Source: Parabacteroides hominis
GTDB taxonomy: Bacteria; Bacteroidota; Bacteroidia; Bacteroidales; Tannerellaceae
NCBI RefSeq assembly: GCF_014287585.1
Contig: NZ_JACOOJ010000019.1
Coordinates: 1 to 64,000 of the forward strand
Length of the DNA: 64,000 nucleotides
Reading direction: 5' to 3'
The notes under the pieces are model-generated. The model saw nothing but the letters and a program-made list of their open reading frames with translations. It was not told the DNA's origin and searched no databases. Position numbers and translations under genes: made by a program. This document shows positions 27,013-35,870 of the stretch, in pieces (positions within the stretch are counted from its first letter, which is position 1; the number at the start of each line of letters is the position of its first letter).

Positions 27013-28689
27013 TTACCATCCTTTTTGTAGGATGCACCCATTTATATCGCTTCCTTTTTGATTCGGACACAGCTTCTGCCGAGTACGACTTCGGAACTTA
27101 TTGGCCGAATCGGAACTGACTCCCAAAAGAACAGCCTCCTCGTTTAAGTGCAAATCCAAGAAACTGAGATAACAGATCTTGGTTTCTGTTTTTGTCAGAC
27201 CCAACGTATTTTCTTTCATAAAAACGCTGACATTCGGAAAAAGGGAATCAATCAGACGAATCAGGCTTCTCCATTCCTCTTCGTTTAGTTTTTGTTCGAT
27301 ATCAGGTTTTACTTTCCGACAGCGCTCTTTCATTGTTTCAAATAAAGAGGATTGCTTCAATTTTTCCACTCTTAATACGGTGATTTCTTTCTTATATTCA
27401 CTTGTATCCTCATGCGCAGCAGCTTTCCTTTCCATCTCTGCCGTTAACTCCCGAAGGCGACCTTCCTGTTCCGTTTCTTGCTTCTCATGCCGATTTTTTT
27501 CCTCTTCTAAAAACTGTTGCTGCCGATTTATTTCAAGCCGTCTTTTCCTATCCCTCAACTGATAACCCACAATCAACAAAAGGCAAATGATAACAGCCAA
27601 AGCAAACAAAAACTGTTTCTCTGCAACAAGTTTTTTATTGTCTTGAACGACAGTGACCACATCATGCCGTTTCTCTGCATCAATGATATCTACCTGTTTT
27701 TGTTGATCATATAAAGAATCTTTCTTTGCCTGATATTGTTCCAAAAGAGAAAGCGCTTTTTCTGTATCACCAGCTTCTTTTTCGATAAGGTAACCTAAAT
27801 AGAAGCAATCGATCGATGTATAAGGGTTCAATGACGGACCTGTGGCTAATGCTAAATAATAACGGGCTGAATCAAGGAGACTCTCATTATAATAGAGATC
27901 ACTCAAAGCCAGATAAGAGGGAACTTGATCCATCGTATCAGAACTTAAACTTCTACTATAATAGGCTCTCGCTTTTTCCACATCGCCCATTAAGTCATAA
28001 ATATTTCCCAAACCATTAGAAATCGAACTAATCCCCCTTAAATCTTGAAGCCTTGTAATAACAGAATCCGCCCTCAACATATAGCAAAGCGCCAATGACA
28101 AAGAATCGTCAAATGCCCATGTTTTAGCCACATCTCGGAGGGCAAAGGCATAACTTCGTTCGTTGCCAGTCTGTTTGAAAAAACCGGCCGCTTCTTCAAA
28201 CTTCCTCCGCTCTTCGCTTCTTTGGCCCGTATAAGTGTACAAGTCTGCCATATAGCTACAGATATACCCAGCCACATCATATAAATGCTTCTCTTTTGCC
28301 AACGACAACGCATCAGAATAAGCCATCGTTGCCGGGATAAAAAGCTTATCTTTCACATACGAACGTCCTAAATAAAGTCCCATCCAAGCCCGCTGTTCCG
28401 CGGTCCCTTGATTTTTATACCAAGCCAACGCCCGGTCGAGTTGTTCGGTATATAGCATATCTTTGAATAGTTTATCCGCCGCCCGGCAATACAGCATGCA
28501 CCAACGTGCAAACTGCCGTTCGTTCAACCTATCGGGAGTTTTTACCTCATTCAATAAGATATAAGCGCTATCCGGATTTGCTTCTAAAAGTATTTCTGCC
28601 CGGTCCATCGTTTCCGATGCGATCCGGTCTCCTACACACGAAAAGAAGAGACTGACGGGCAACAAGATAAGCAAGAATATTTTTTTCAT
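27013..28689 (-). CDS. Membrane-anchored TPR protein with C-terminal LuxR-like HTH
   Basis: 558 residues. It has a lipobox-like start (L-F-F-S-C), seven or so TPR repeats (about 25-330), one membrane helix near 360-380, a long charged coiled coil (385-470) and a C-terminal domain with L-T-K-T-E-T-K-I-C-Y-L and L-L-G-V-S-S-D-S-A-N-K-F-R-S-R, the spacing of a LuxR/GerE-type helix-turn-helix. The form is known in Bacteroidetes as a one-component regulator whose sensor is periplasmic and whose DNA-binding end is cytoplasmic. If the lipobox were processed, the topology would have two anchors. It lies upstream of the DUF3244 gene on the same strand and may regulate it. Confidence 0.75.
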   Translation of the reverse strand: MKKIFLLILLPVSLFFSCVGDRIASETMDRAEILLEANPDSAYILLNEVKTPDRLNERQFARWCMLYCRAADKLFKDMLYTEQLDRALAWYKNQGTAEQRAWMGLYLGRSYVKDKLFIPATMAYSDALSLAKEKHLYDVAGYICSYMADLYTYTGQRSEERRKFEEAAGFFKQTGNERSYAFALRDVAKTWAFDDSLSLALCYMLRADSVITRLQDLRGISSISNGLGNIYDLMGDVEKARAYYSRSLSSDTMDQVPSYLALSDLYYNESLLDSARYYLALATGPSLNPYTSIDCFYLGYLIEKEAGDTEKALSLLEQYQAKKDSLYDQQKQVDIIDAEKRHDVVTVVQDNKKLVAEKQFLFALAVIICLLLIVGYQLRDRKRRLEINRQQQFLEEEKNRHEKQETEQEGRLRELTAEMERKAAAHEDTSEYKKEITVLRVEKLKQSSLFETMKERCRKVKPDIEQKLNEEEWRSLIRLIDSLFPNVSVFMKENTLGLTKTETKICYLSFLDLHLNEEAVLLGVSSDSANKFRSRTRQKLCPNQKGSDINGCILQKGW

Positions 28690-28894
28690 ACGGATATATT
28701 GTTAGATCGGTTGTTTTCAGGAGGGAAAGGTACGCATTTTTATAATCGGGACAATACTTTTAACTACTCGATTTATCATAAAAACAGGCTCTTTGCTGTC
28801 AATTTGATTTGTTTTTAAGATTTCTGACGATATTAACATTCCTGTTTTCAGGCTTCTTAGCTTAAAGAGCAACCGTTTTTGAAGCTCTTTTCCC

Positions 28895-29006
28895 AAATCA
28901 TCTAAATGATTTTTCAAATGGTCTGAATGCTTTTGGAAAATCATTTGGATATTCCGAACAAACTATTCGGATGAATCCGGAAAATCATCTGAATGATTTT
29001 CCCGGA
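28895..29006. repeat. Cluster of AAATCAT...ATGATTT palindromes
   Basis: AAATCATCTAAATGATTT (28895-28912) and AAAATCATCTGAATGATTTT (28981-29000) are near-perfect palindromes 86 bases apart; the second is extended by flanking CCGG/CCGG. A half-copy (AAAATCATTTGGAT) lies between. They sit upstream of the TPR-HTH regulator gene on - and could be operators or a folded leader. Confidence 0.5.
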
Positions 29007-29350
29007 TAATGTGAAACAAAAGACAAAGGAGGGCGTATAAGATTACCGAAAGACCTTTAAAAGCCATTTTAACATCTCATTAACCCGATGGAGAAGAGCT
29101 TTTATAATTGACGTTTTGACTAAATTTCAACCTTTCAACTGACACTTCAATTCATTTTTCATGCATCATTCTGTTTTTTCGGAAACAAAAGATGAATCCA
29201 TAGGCCATTTTACAAACAAAATGACAATAGCAAACCCTGTTTCCCTGCTCTATTTGTAACCATTCCGGCAAATGCCCCATACAGACGAATCAGAAGATGG
29301 TTAATCTGACATTGTGACAAATTGTTTATCCGGATATATGCCGGACTTGC

Positions 29351-29462
29351 TCAGCCTCTCACTTCAACTGATTCAACAAACTTCAGCAGTAATGCGAGTT
29401 TTCCGTCCTTTTCGTATGCTTGGCCATTTCACGGTTACTGTTGATCCATGATATAGTCTCAT
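29351..29462 (-). pseudogene. DUF3990-like gene remnant
   Basis: The start M-R-L-Y-H-G-S-T-V-T-V-K-x-P is the N-terminal signature of DUF3990. Its ATG overlaps the TGA of the preceding DUF3791-like tail (ATGA), the usual coupled arrangement. After 29 residues the frame stops at 29373; an out-of-frame end L-L-K-F-V-E-S-V-E-V with a stop at 29351 may be the original C-terminus. A complete gene would be about 150 residues, so most of it is lost. Confidence 0.45.
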
Positions 29463-29484
29463 TTCTTTTTATGAATATAGGTCG

Positions 29485-29637
29485 TTATAGTATCCAATAT
29501 ATATTCTGTGTCTTGGAATAGATATAATACAGCGCATCTTCCAAAGACAGCACCTTTTTCTTCATAACCAATTCAACCAGTTCACGCATTACGAATGGGA
29601 GCATGACCGAGTCAAGTCCTCCTTGATTTGTTTCCAT
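29485..29637 (-). pseudogene. Truncated small gene of a DUF3791/DUF3990-type cassette
   Basis: The frame from ATG at 29637 encodes 50 residues including L-S-L-E-D-A-L-Y-Y-I-Y-S, which I know from short proteins encoded beside DUF3990 genes in Bacteroides. The sequence then leaves frame. In another frame, 29459-29518, it continues as F-Q-D-T-E-Y-I-L-D-T-I-T-T-Y-I-H-K-K-K and a stop, a DUF3791-like tail. This looks like a deletion fusing two adjacent small genes. Family names are from memory. Confidence 0.4.
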
Positions 29638-30064
29638 TTTTATCGTTTTATATACCTGCAAGAGTCTTTTTAACTCGAAGAGGAAATATTCTTAAAACTA
29701 AACTTTTTGTCATACTTAGCTTATTGTATCGTTTTCCCAAATATCCGTTGGTCCAAATCGAAACAGTAGCGCATGAAATTTGATTTTATACCCCATATAT
29801 TTCAAATTATCCGCAAGGATAATATTTTTTAAGAAACAAGATATTTGACAAAGTTCTGAATATTAGCAAAATACAAATATCCGTCTTTTAGGAGGGGTTA
29901 TTGTAGTTTCATCATACATGAACTTGCGTAGAATATGCCACTTTTCGGCTGTTGCAAGCTCCTTTTTCTACACGACAGCGAGCGTAGGGAACAAAATGGA
30001 ATATTTCGGCACGATTACCCTGAAATTTTTATTTTCACAACCCCATATTTGAAAAAATTTTATA

Positions 30065-30072
30065 TACTTTTG
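30065..30072 (+). promoter_or_regulatory. -7 element of the sialic acid operon regulator gene
   Basis: TACTTTTG (TAnnTTTG), 34 bases before the ATG of the ROK gene. As gaps downstream are short and show no other clear promoter, it may drive much of the nan locus. Confidence 0.4.
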
Positions 30073-30106
30073 TAGAGCCATATCAATATTATAACATTCT
30101 ATAGCC

Positions 30107-31321
30107 ATGAACACAAATTTTTTACTGTCTTCCGATAACAACAACCGCAGCGAACTTCTAAAAAAGAAGATCATCCACTATTATATTGCCAATGGCGATG
30201 CGACCATTGCCGACCTGGGCCGTGAAATGGACCTGAGCATCCCGACCGTTACAAAACTGGTTACAGAACTTCAGGACGACGGTTATATCCTGGACTTCGG
30301 AAAACAGGAAACCAACGGGGGACGCAAACCTAACATTTATGGCCTCAATCCCGCATCCGGCTACTTCGTGGGAGTCGATATGCTGAAAGACAAGTTGAAT
30401 ATCGCAGCGATCGATTTCAAGGGCGACAAGGTGCAGCTCGAAGAGAACATCCCGTACCAATTTGAAAATACGCCTGCCTCGCTGGAGCAGTTCTGCAAGA
30501 TTATTGACGATTTCATCGTTTCACTGCCTGTTGAACGGAATAAGATTTTAGCGGTCGGAGTCAATATCACCGGTCGCGTAAATCCGGCATCGGGCTATAG
30601 CTACAGCATTTTCTATTTCGAAGAAAAACCTCTTGCACAGATTCTCGAAGAACGGTTGCAGGCAAAGGTTTTTATCGAAAACGACAGCCGGGCCATGACC
30701 TACGGCGAATATATGAAAGGAGCCGTGCAGGGAGAAAAGAACATCCTGTTCGTCAATATGGCGTGGGGACTGGGACTGGGCATCATCATCGACGGCAATT
30801 TATACTACGGAAAATCCGGCTTTTCCGGGGAGTTCGGACACTTCTGCATGTTCGAAAACGAAGTGCTGTGCCATTGCGGCAAGAAAGGCTGTCTCGAAAC
30901 AGAGGCTTCCGGATCGGCTTTCCACCGCATCCTGATGGAACGCCACCGGGAAGGGAGCAACACCATACTCGCCCAGAAGTTAGACAGTGGAGAAGAAATC
31001 TCGCTCGGCGACCTGCTCGAAGCGGTACGGAAAGAAGACGTGCTCTGTATCGAGATTCTGGAAACAATGGGGTTAAATTTAGGGAAAGGCATTGCCGGGC
31101 TGATGAACATCTTCAATCCTGAACTGGTCATACTGGGCGGAACGCTTTCACTGGCAGGCGAGTATATCAGTCTGCCGATCAAGAGCGCCATCCGTAAATA
31201 TTCGCTCAACCTGGTCAACCAGGACACGGAAATCAAAATATCCAAATTAGGAGAAAGAGCAGGCGCATTCGGAGCATGCCTCTTATCGAGAAGCAAACTG
31301 CTTGGTATGATACATTATTAA
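30107..31321 (+). CDS. ROK family transcriptional regulator, likely of sialic acid genes
   Basis: 404 residues. A winged helix (about 14-70, A-D-L-G-R-E-M-D-L-S-I-P-T-V-T-K-L-V) is followed by a ROK sugar-binding domain. The ROK zinc motif is present: G-E-F-G-H, then C-H-C-G-K-K-G-C-L-E-T. The E-N-D segment (I-E-N-D-S-R-A) of sugar kinases is kept too, so kinase activity is not excluded, but the HTH argues for a NagC/Mlc-like regulator. First gene of the locus that encodes sialic acid breakdown; ManNAc, GlcNAc or their phosphates are likely ligands. Confidence 0.88.
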   Translation: MNTNFLLSSDNNNRSELLKKKIIHYYIANGDATIADLGREMDLSIPTVTKLVTELQDDGYILDFGKQETNGGRKPNIYGLNPASGYFVGVDMLKDKLNIAAIDFKGDKVQLEENIPYQFENTPASLEQFCKIIDDFIVSLPVERNKILAVGVNITGRVNPASGYSYSIFYFEEKPLAQILEERLQAKVFIENDSRAMTYGEYMKGAVQGEKNILFVNMAWGLGLGIIIDGNLYYGKSGFSGEFGHFCMFENEVLCHCGKKGCLETEASGSAFHRILMERHREGSNTILAQKLDSGEEISLGDLLEAVRKEDVLCIEILETMGLNLGKGIAGLMNIFNPELVILGGTLSLAGEYISLPIKSAIRKYSLNLVNQDTEIKISKLGERAGAFGACLLSRSKLLGMIHY

Positions 31322-31387
31322 ATTAAGTTCCGCACATCTTTACATCTAAAGTTGTACATTACAAAAAATTAAACGATCAGAGCAACA

Positions 31388-32434
31388 ATGGATAAACTCA
31401 TAAGACAAAACGATAATTACGCAGAATGGATACAAACACTCAGCAAACGATATAGGCAAAGTCAGATAAAAGCTGCTGTTAAAGTGAACAATGAACTATT
31501 ACAGTTCTATTGGTCACTCGGTCGTGACATTGTAGAAATGCACGCTGAAAGTAAATGGGGTAACAAACTTCTACAAAATCTTAGTACAGATTTACAAAAC
31601 GCATTACCGGGAATCAAAGGTTTGTCTCCAAGAAATCTTCTATACATGAAGAATTTTTATCTCCTTTACAAACCTTTGACTGGAATTACGCCCCAAACTG
31701 AGGCGCAATTATCGTGTATATTTGAAATTCCTTGGGGACATCAAAAACTATTGATTGATAAGTTTAGAGAAATCCCGCAAAAAGCTTTATTTTTCGTATA
31801 TAAAACAATCGAACAGGGTTGGAGTAGATCTATGCTACTTAACTTCATTGATTCAGATTTATATGAAAGCCAAGGGAAAGCTGTAACAAATTTCAGTTGT
31901 ACACTACCACAGCAAACAAGCGAATTAGCTAAAGAATTGCTTAAAGATCCATATAATTTCGACTTTTTACAACTAACGACAAATTTCAAGGAAAAAGAAT
32001 TGAAAGATGCCCTTATAAGTAATATTACAAAATTTTTGATCGAATTAGGTTCGGGATTTGCATATATGGGACGTGAATATCGTTTACAGGTTAGCACAAA
32101 AGAGCAATTTATGGATTTGCTTTTTTATAATACCCGTTTGCATTGTTACGTGGTAATAGAAGTAAAGATAACCGAATTTGAGCCATCCTATCTGGGACAG
32201 CTCAGTGCTTATGTCTCTTTTACCAACCACATTCTCAAAAGTGACACCGATAATCCTACAATTGGTCTGTTAATATGTAAAAATAAGGATAATGTATTTG
32301 CTCAATATTCTCTTGAAGGATACAATCAACCTCTTGGCATATCAGAATTTAAAGGTGTCAACCTTTTTCCAAAAGATTTTGAAAGTTCCTTACCTTCGAT
32401 AGAAGAAATCGAAAACGAATTAAAAAAAATATAA
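31388..32434 (+). CDS. DUF1016 (YhcG-type) PD-(D/E)xK nuclease-like protein
   Basis: 348 residues. The N-terminal helical DUF1016 domain (L-L-Q-F-Y-W-S-L-G-R-D-I-V and P-G-I-K-G-L-S-P-R-N-L-L-Y-M-K-N-F-Y) is followed by the YhcG C-terminal nuclease-like domain with D in F-M-D-L-L-F-Y and V-I-E-V-K-I, giving D...ExK. The family is a structure-selective or defence-associated nuclease group. It is strikingly AT-rich compared with its neighbours and stands between the ROK regulator (66 bases upstream) and the lyase gene (25 bases downstream), in the same direction. Nothing suggests a metabolic part in sialic acid use, so it looks like an inserted cargo gene. Confidence 0.88.
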   Translation: MDKLIRQNDNYAEWIQTLSKRYRQSQIKAAVKVNNELLQFYWSLGRDIVEMHAESKWGNKLLQNLSTDLQNALPGIKGLSPRNLLYMKNFYLLYKPLTGITPQTEAQLSCIFEIPWGHQKLLIDKFREIPQKALFFVYKTIEQGWSRSMLLNFIDSDLYESQGKAVTNFSCTLPQQTSELAKELLKDPYNFDFLQLTTNFKEKELKDALISNITKFLIELGSGFAYMGREYRLQVSTKEQFMDLLFYNTRLHCYVVIEVKITEFEPSYLGQLSAYVSFTNHILKSDTDNPTIGLLICKNKDNVFAQYSLEGYNQPLGISEFKGVNLFPKDFESSLPSIEEIENELKKI

Positions 32435-32459
32435 TAAGATTAAACTAATAAGAAACACA

Positions 32460-33377
32460 ATGGAAAAGATTAAAGGCTTAATTGATGCACCTTTCACACC
32501 GTTCTACGAAAACGGGGAAGTAAATTACGAACCGATAGAAGCATATGCCAAGCTTCTGGTTAAAAACGGTTTAAAGGGAGTGTTTATCAACGGATCTTCG
32601 GGAGAAGGCTATATGCTGACCGACGAAGAGCGCATGAAACTGGCCGAAAGATGGGTGGAAGCGGCGCCTGCCGGATTCAAGGTCATCGTACACGTAGGCA
32701 GCACTTGCGTAAAATCGAGCCACAAACTGGCTGCGCATGCCCAAAAGATCGGAGCTTGGGGAATCGGAGCCATGGCCTCTCCTTTTCCGAAAGTGAACCG
32801 GATAGAAGAATTGGTGAAATACTGCGAAGAAATTGCTTCCGGCGCACCTGAACTTCCTTTCTATTACTATCATATCCCGGCTTTCAACGGCGCTTTCCTG
32901 CCGATGGTCGAACTGCTGAAAGCGGTGGACGGGCGCATCCCGAACTTCGCCGGCATCAAATATACTTACGAAAGCCTTTACGAATACAACCAGTGCCGTT
33001 TGTATAAAGACGGCAAATTCGATATGCTTCACGGACAGGACGAAACGATCCTTCCATGCCTGGCAATGGGCGGCGCACAAGGCGGCATCGGCGGGACAAC
33101 CAACTACAACGGCAAAGAACTGACCGGAATACTCGAAGCCTGGGCCGCCGGAGACCTCGAAACGGCACGCGAACGCCAGAACTTCTCACAGGAAGTAATC
33201 AACGTGATCTGCCATTATCGCGGCAATATCGTGGGCGGCAAGCGGATCATGAAGCTGATCGGGCTCGACCTGGGCAAGAACCGGACGCCGTTCCAGAATA
33301 TGACGGATGCGGAAGAGGCCGCCATGAAAGCGGAGCTTGAAGCAATTCATTTTTTCGACAGGTGCAATAAATTCTAA
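32460..33377 (+). CDS. nanL: N-acetylneuraminate lyase
   Basis: 305 residues of the DHDPS/NAL class I aldolase fold. It cleaves Neu5Ac to ManNAc and pyruvate. Visible residues: carboxylate-binding G-S-S-G-E-G (45-50), catalytic Tyr137 in Y-Y-Y-H-I-P, Schiff-base Lys167 in G-I-K-Y-T, and the G-G-I-G-G-T-T-N loop. The next genes are an epimerase and an MFS transporter, the nanL-nanE-nanT order described in Bacteroides fragilis, which supports lyase rather than dihydrodipicolinate synthase. Confidence 0.94.
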   Translation: MEKIKGLIDAPFTPFYENGEVNYEPIEAYAKLLVKNGLKGVFINGSSGEGYMLTDEERMKLAERWVEAAPAGFKVIVHVGSTCVKSSHKLAAHAQKIGAWGIGAMASPFPKVNRIEELVKYCEEIASGAPELPFYYYHIPAFNGAFLPMVELLKAVDGRIPNFAGIKYTYESLYEYNQCRLYKDGKFDMLHGQDETILPCLAMGGAQGGIGGTTNYNGKELTGILEAWAAGDLETARERQNFSQEVINVICHYRGNIVGGKRIMKLIGLDLGKNRTPFQNMTDAEEAAMKAELEAIHFFDRCNKF

Positions 33378-33390
33378 ATCCATAAACGCC

Positions 33391-34587
33391 ATGAACGACA
33401 TTACAAAACCATCCGAATACCTCGGATATTGGGGCGAAAAATACAAAAACGATTTACTGACCGACATTCTGCCTTTCTGGCTGGAATACGGCATCGACAA
33501 AGAAAATGGAGGCTATTTCACCTGCCTGGACCGGGACGGTTCGCTGCTGGACACGAACAAATCGGTCTGGTTCCAGGGACGGTTCGCCTTTATACTCGCT
33601 TATGCTTATAACAACCTTGAAAAACGGGCCGAATGGCTGGAAGCCTGCAAAAACGGGATCGACTTTATCGAGAAATATTGTTTCGATACCGATGGCCGCA
33701 TGTTTTACGAGGTGACGAAAACAGGAACTCCCGTACGAAAACGCCGATATGTATTTTCCGAAACGTTTGCCGCAATTGCCATGGCTCAATATTCGATCGC
33801 TTCGGGCGACAAGAGCTACGCAGAAAAGGCGGTCAAGCTGTTCAACCAAATTCTCTATTACAAAAACACGCCGGGCGCATTAGAGCCCAAATTCAGAGAA
33901 GGATTCGTAGCAAAAGGGCATTCCTTTTGCATGATCCTGATCGACACCGCCGCCCGCATCCGGGAGGCAATAAACGATCCTGTACTGACACGCCAGATCG
34001 ACGAGTCGATAGCCGAACTGCGCCGTGATTTCATGAAGCCGGAGTTTAAAGCCATTCTGGAAACGGTCGGGCCGGACGGCGAATTCATCGATTCGATTCC
34101 GGGCCGGACCATCAATCCGGGCCATTCCATCGAGACTGCCTGGTTCATCCTCGAAGAGGCCAAACACCGGAACTGGGACCCGCAGCTGAAGCAGATGGGG
34201 CTCACGATCCTGGACTGGTCCTGGGAATGGGGCTGGGACAAAACACACGGTGGAATCACCTATTTCAGGGATTGCAAGAACCGTCCGCAGCAGGAATACT
34301 GGCACGACATGAAGTTCTGGTGGCCGCAGTGCGAGGCCATCATCGCCACACTGTATGCCTATGAAGCGACAGGCGATCCCAAATACCTGGAAATGCACAA
34401 ACAGATCAACGAATATACCTACGCCCGCTTCCCGGATAAGGAATATGGCGAATGGTACGGTTACTTCCATTACGACGGAACACTCTCGCAACCGGCAAAA
34501 GGGAATATGTATAAAGGCCCGTTCCACATTCCCCGGATGCTTCTGAAATGTAATCTTTTATGTAAGGAAATACTATCCGGGTTATGA
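33391..34587 (+). CDS. nanE: N-acylglucosamine 2-epimerase (ManNAc to GlcNAc), AGE type
   Basis: 398 residues from the ATG at 33391, 13 bases after the lyase gene; a longer frame from 33337 would overlap the lyase end. The sequence has the (alpha/alpha)6 barrel pattern of renin-binding-protein-type epimerases: Q-G-R-F-A-F, F-A-A-I-A-M-A-Q-Y, G-H-S-I-E-T-A-W-F and W-W-P-Q-C-E. It turns ManNAc into GlcNAc without phosphorylation, which GlcNAc kinase then uses. It overlaps the transporter gene by 4 bases (ATGA), so the two are translationally coupled. Confidence 0.93.
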   Translation: MNDITKPSEYLGYWGEKYKNDLLTDILPFWLEYGIDKENGGYFTCLDRDGSLLDTNKSVWFQGRFAFILAYAYNNLEKRAEWLEACKNGIDFIEKYCFDTDGRMFYEVTKTGTPVRKRRYVFSETFAAIAMAQYSIASGDKSYAEKAVKLFNQILYYKNTPGALEPKFREGFVAKGHSFCMILIDTAARIREAINDPVLTRQIDESIAELRRDFMKPEFKAILETVGPDGEFIDSIPGRTINPGHSIETAWFILEEAKHRNWDPQLKQMGLTILDWSWEWGWDKTHGGITYFRDCKNRPQQEYWHDMKFWWPQCEAIIATLYAYEATGDPKYLEMHKQINEYTYARFPDKEYGEWYGYFHYDGTLSQPAKGNMYKGPFHIPRMLLKCNLLCKEILSGL

Positions 34588-35834
34588 TAAACAATAAGAA
34601 ATACTATCCCTGGATCGTTGTCGCCCTGCTTTGGGGTGTGGCTTTGTTAAACTACATGGACAGACAGATGCTCTCGACCATGAAGTCTGCCATGATGATC
34701 GATATTACCGAACTGGAATCTGCCACGAACTTCGGGCGCCTGATGGCGGTATTCTTGTGGATATACGGCCTGATGAGCCCGGTCGCCGGCATGATAGCCG
34801 ACCGGATCAACCGGAAATGGCTGATTGTGGGCAGTCTCTTCGTCTGGTCGTTCGTTACGCTGATGATGGGATATTCGACCGATTTCAACCAGATTTATAT
34901 TCTCCGCGCCATTATGGGAGTCAGCGAAGCCTTATATATTCCTGCCGGACTTTCGCTGATCACGGATTACCACCAGGAAAAAACGCGGTCATTAGCCGTC
35001 GGAATCCATATGACCGGGCTTTACACCGGTCAGGCATTGGGTGGTTTCGGAGCCACCATTGCGGGGGCATACAGCTGGGAAACGACGTTCCACTGGTTCG
35101 GAATCATCGGGATCGCGTACAGTCTCGTCCTGATTCTTTTTCTGAAAGAGAAAAAAGACCATACGGTCGCCAGACTGGATTCGGAACCCGGACCGAAAGA
35201 AAGTCCGGTGAAAGCGGCGATAAAGGGAATGGGAATGTTGTTCGTCAACATTTCATTCTGGATCATCCTGCTCTACTTCGCCACTTCGAGCTTGCCGGGT
35301 TGGGCGACTAAAAACTGGCTGCCGACTTTGTTCTCGGAGAATTTGTCCATCGATATGTCGGAGGCCGGGCCGTTGTCCACCTTCACGATCGCGATCTCTT
35401 CCTTCATCGGGGTGATTGCGGGCGGTATCTTATCCGACAAATGGATTCAGCGGAATGTACGGGGACGCATTTATACCGGTTCCATCGGGCTTGCCCTGAC
35501 TATTCCGGCACTCCTGCTGTTGGGGTTCGGCGACAGTTTCGCCATGATTGTCGGCGGCGGACTCTGTTTCGGTATCGGCTTCGGTATTTTCGATGCCAAC
35601 AACATGCCGATCCTCTGCCAATTCGTATCGCCGCGCTACCGGGCGACCGCCTACGGCATCATGAACATGACCGGGGTCTTTGCCGGGGCGATCATCACAA
35701 AACTGTTGGGCGAATCGACGGATGCCGGTAACTTAGGACATGATTTCGCAATGATGGCCGGCTTGGTATTCGTCGCCTTAGTGGTGGAAGTCATTTTCTT
35801 ACGCCCGAAAACGGTCAACATGACCGACAAGTAA
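34584..35834 (+). CDS. nanT: MFS sialic acid transporter
   Basis: 416 residues with twelve membrane helices and the MFS motif D-R-I-N-R-K-W between helices 2 and 3 plus D-R-Q in helix 1. The type is that of the anion:cation symporter-like transporters assigned as NanT in Bacteroides. It would import free Neu5Ac with protons across the inner membrane. Coupled to the epimerase gene by a 4-base overlap. Confidence 0.9.
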   Translation: MINNKKYYPWIVVALLWGVALLNYMDRQMLSTMKSAMMIDITELESATNFGRLMAVFLWIYGLMSPVAGMIADRINRKWLIVGSLFVWSFVTLMMGYSTDFNQIYILRAIMGVSEALYIPAGLSLITDYHQEKTRSLAVGIHMTGLYTGQALGGFGATIAGAYSWETTFHWFGIIGIAYSLVLILFLKEKKDHTVARLDSEPGPKESPVKAAIKGMGMLFVNISFWIILLYFATSSLPGWATKNWLPTLFSENLSIDMSEAGPLSTFTIAISSFIGVIAGGILSDKWIQRNVRGRIYTGSIGLALTIPALLLLGFGDSFAMIVGGGLCFGIGFGIFDANNMPILCQFVSPRYRATAYGIMNMTGVFAGAIITKLLGESTDAGNLGHDFAMMAGLVFVALVVEVIFLRPKTVNMTDK

Positions 35835-35870
35835 AACTTATTATAAATAACCTAATCAACAAAAAACATC

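Larger units (their letters stand above)
28690..30106. other. Long gene-poor interval with gene remnants
   Basis: About 1.4 kb of AT-rich DNA. It contains palindromic AAATCATnnnnATGATTT motifs (28895-29005), the remnants of a small-gene cassette (29351-29637 on -), and an unrecognised open stretch on - near 29880-29982 without a start codon. Nothing else in it looks coding. Confidence 0.7.

Noticed and set aside
26859..27041. 60-codon frame on - overlapping the end of the TPR-HTH gene
   Set aside because: Overlaps the real C-terminus and has no recognisable family; could not be supported.
28717..28944. 75-codon frame on - upstream of the TPR-HTH gene
   Set aside because: Composition is lysine/leucine-rich and it overlaps the AAATCAT palindromes; more likely leader or spacer DNA.
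29880..29982. Protein-like stretch on - (contains A-E-K-W-H-I-L-R-K-F-M-Y-D-E) without a start codon
   Set aside because: It could be a gene end, but no family or start is visible, so it is not listed as a gene.
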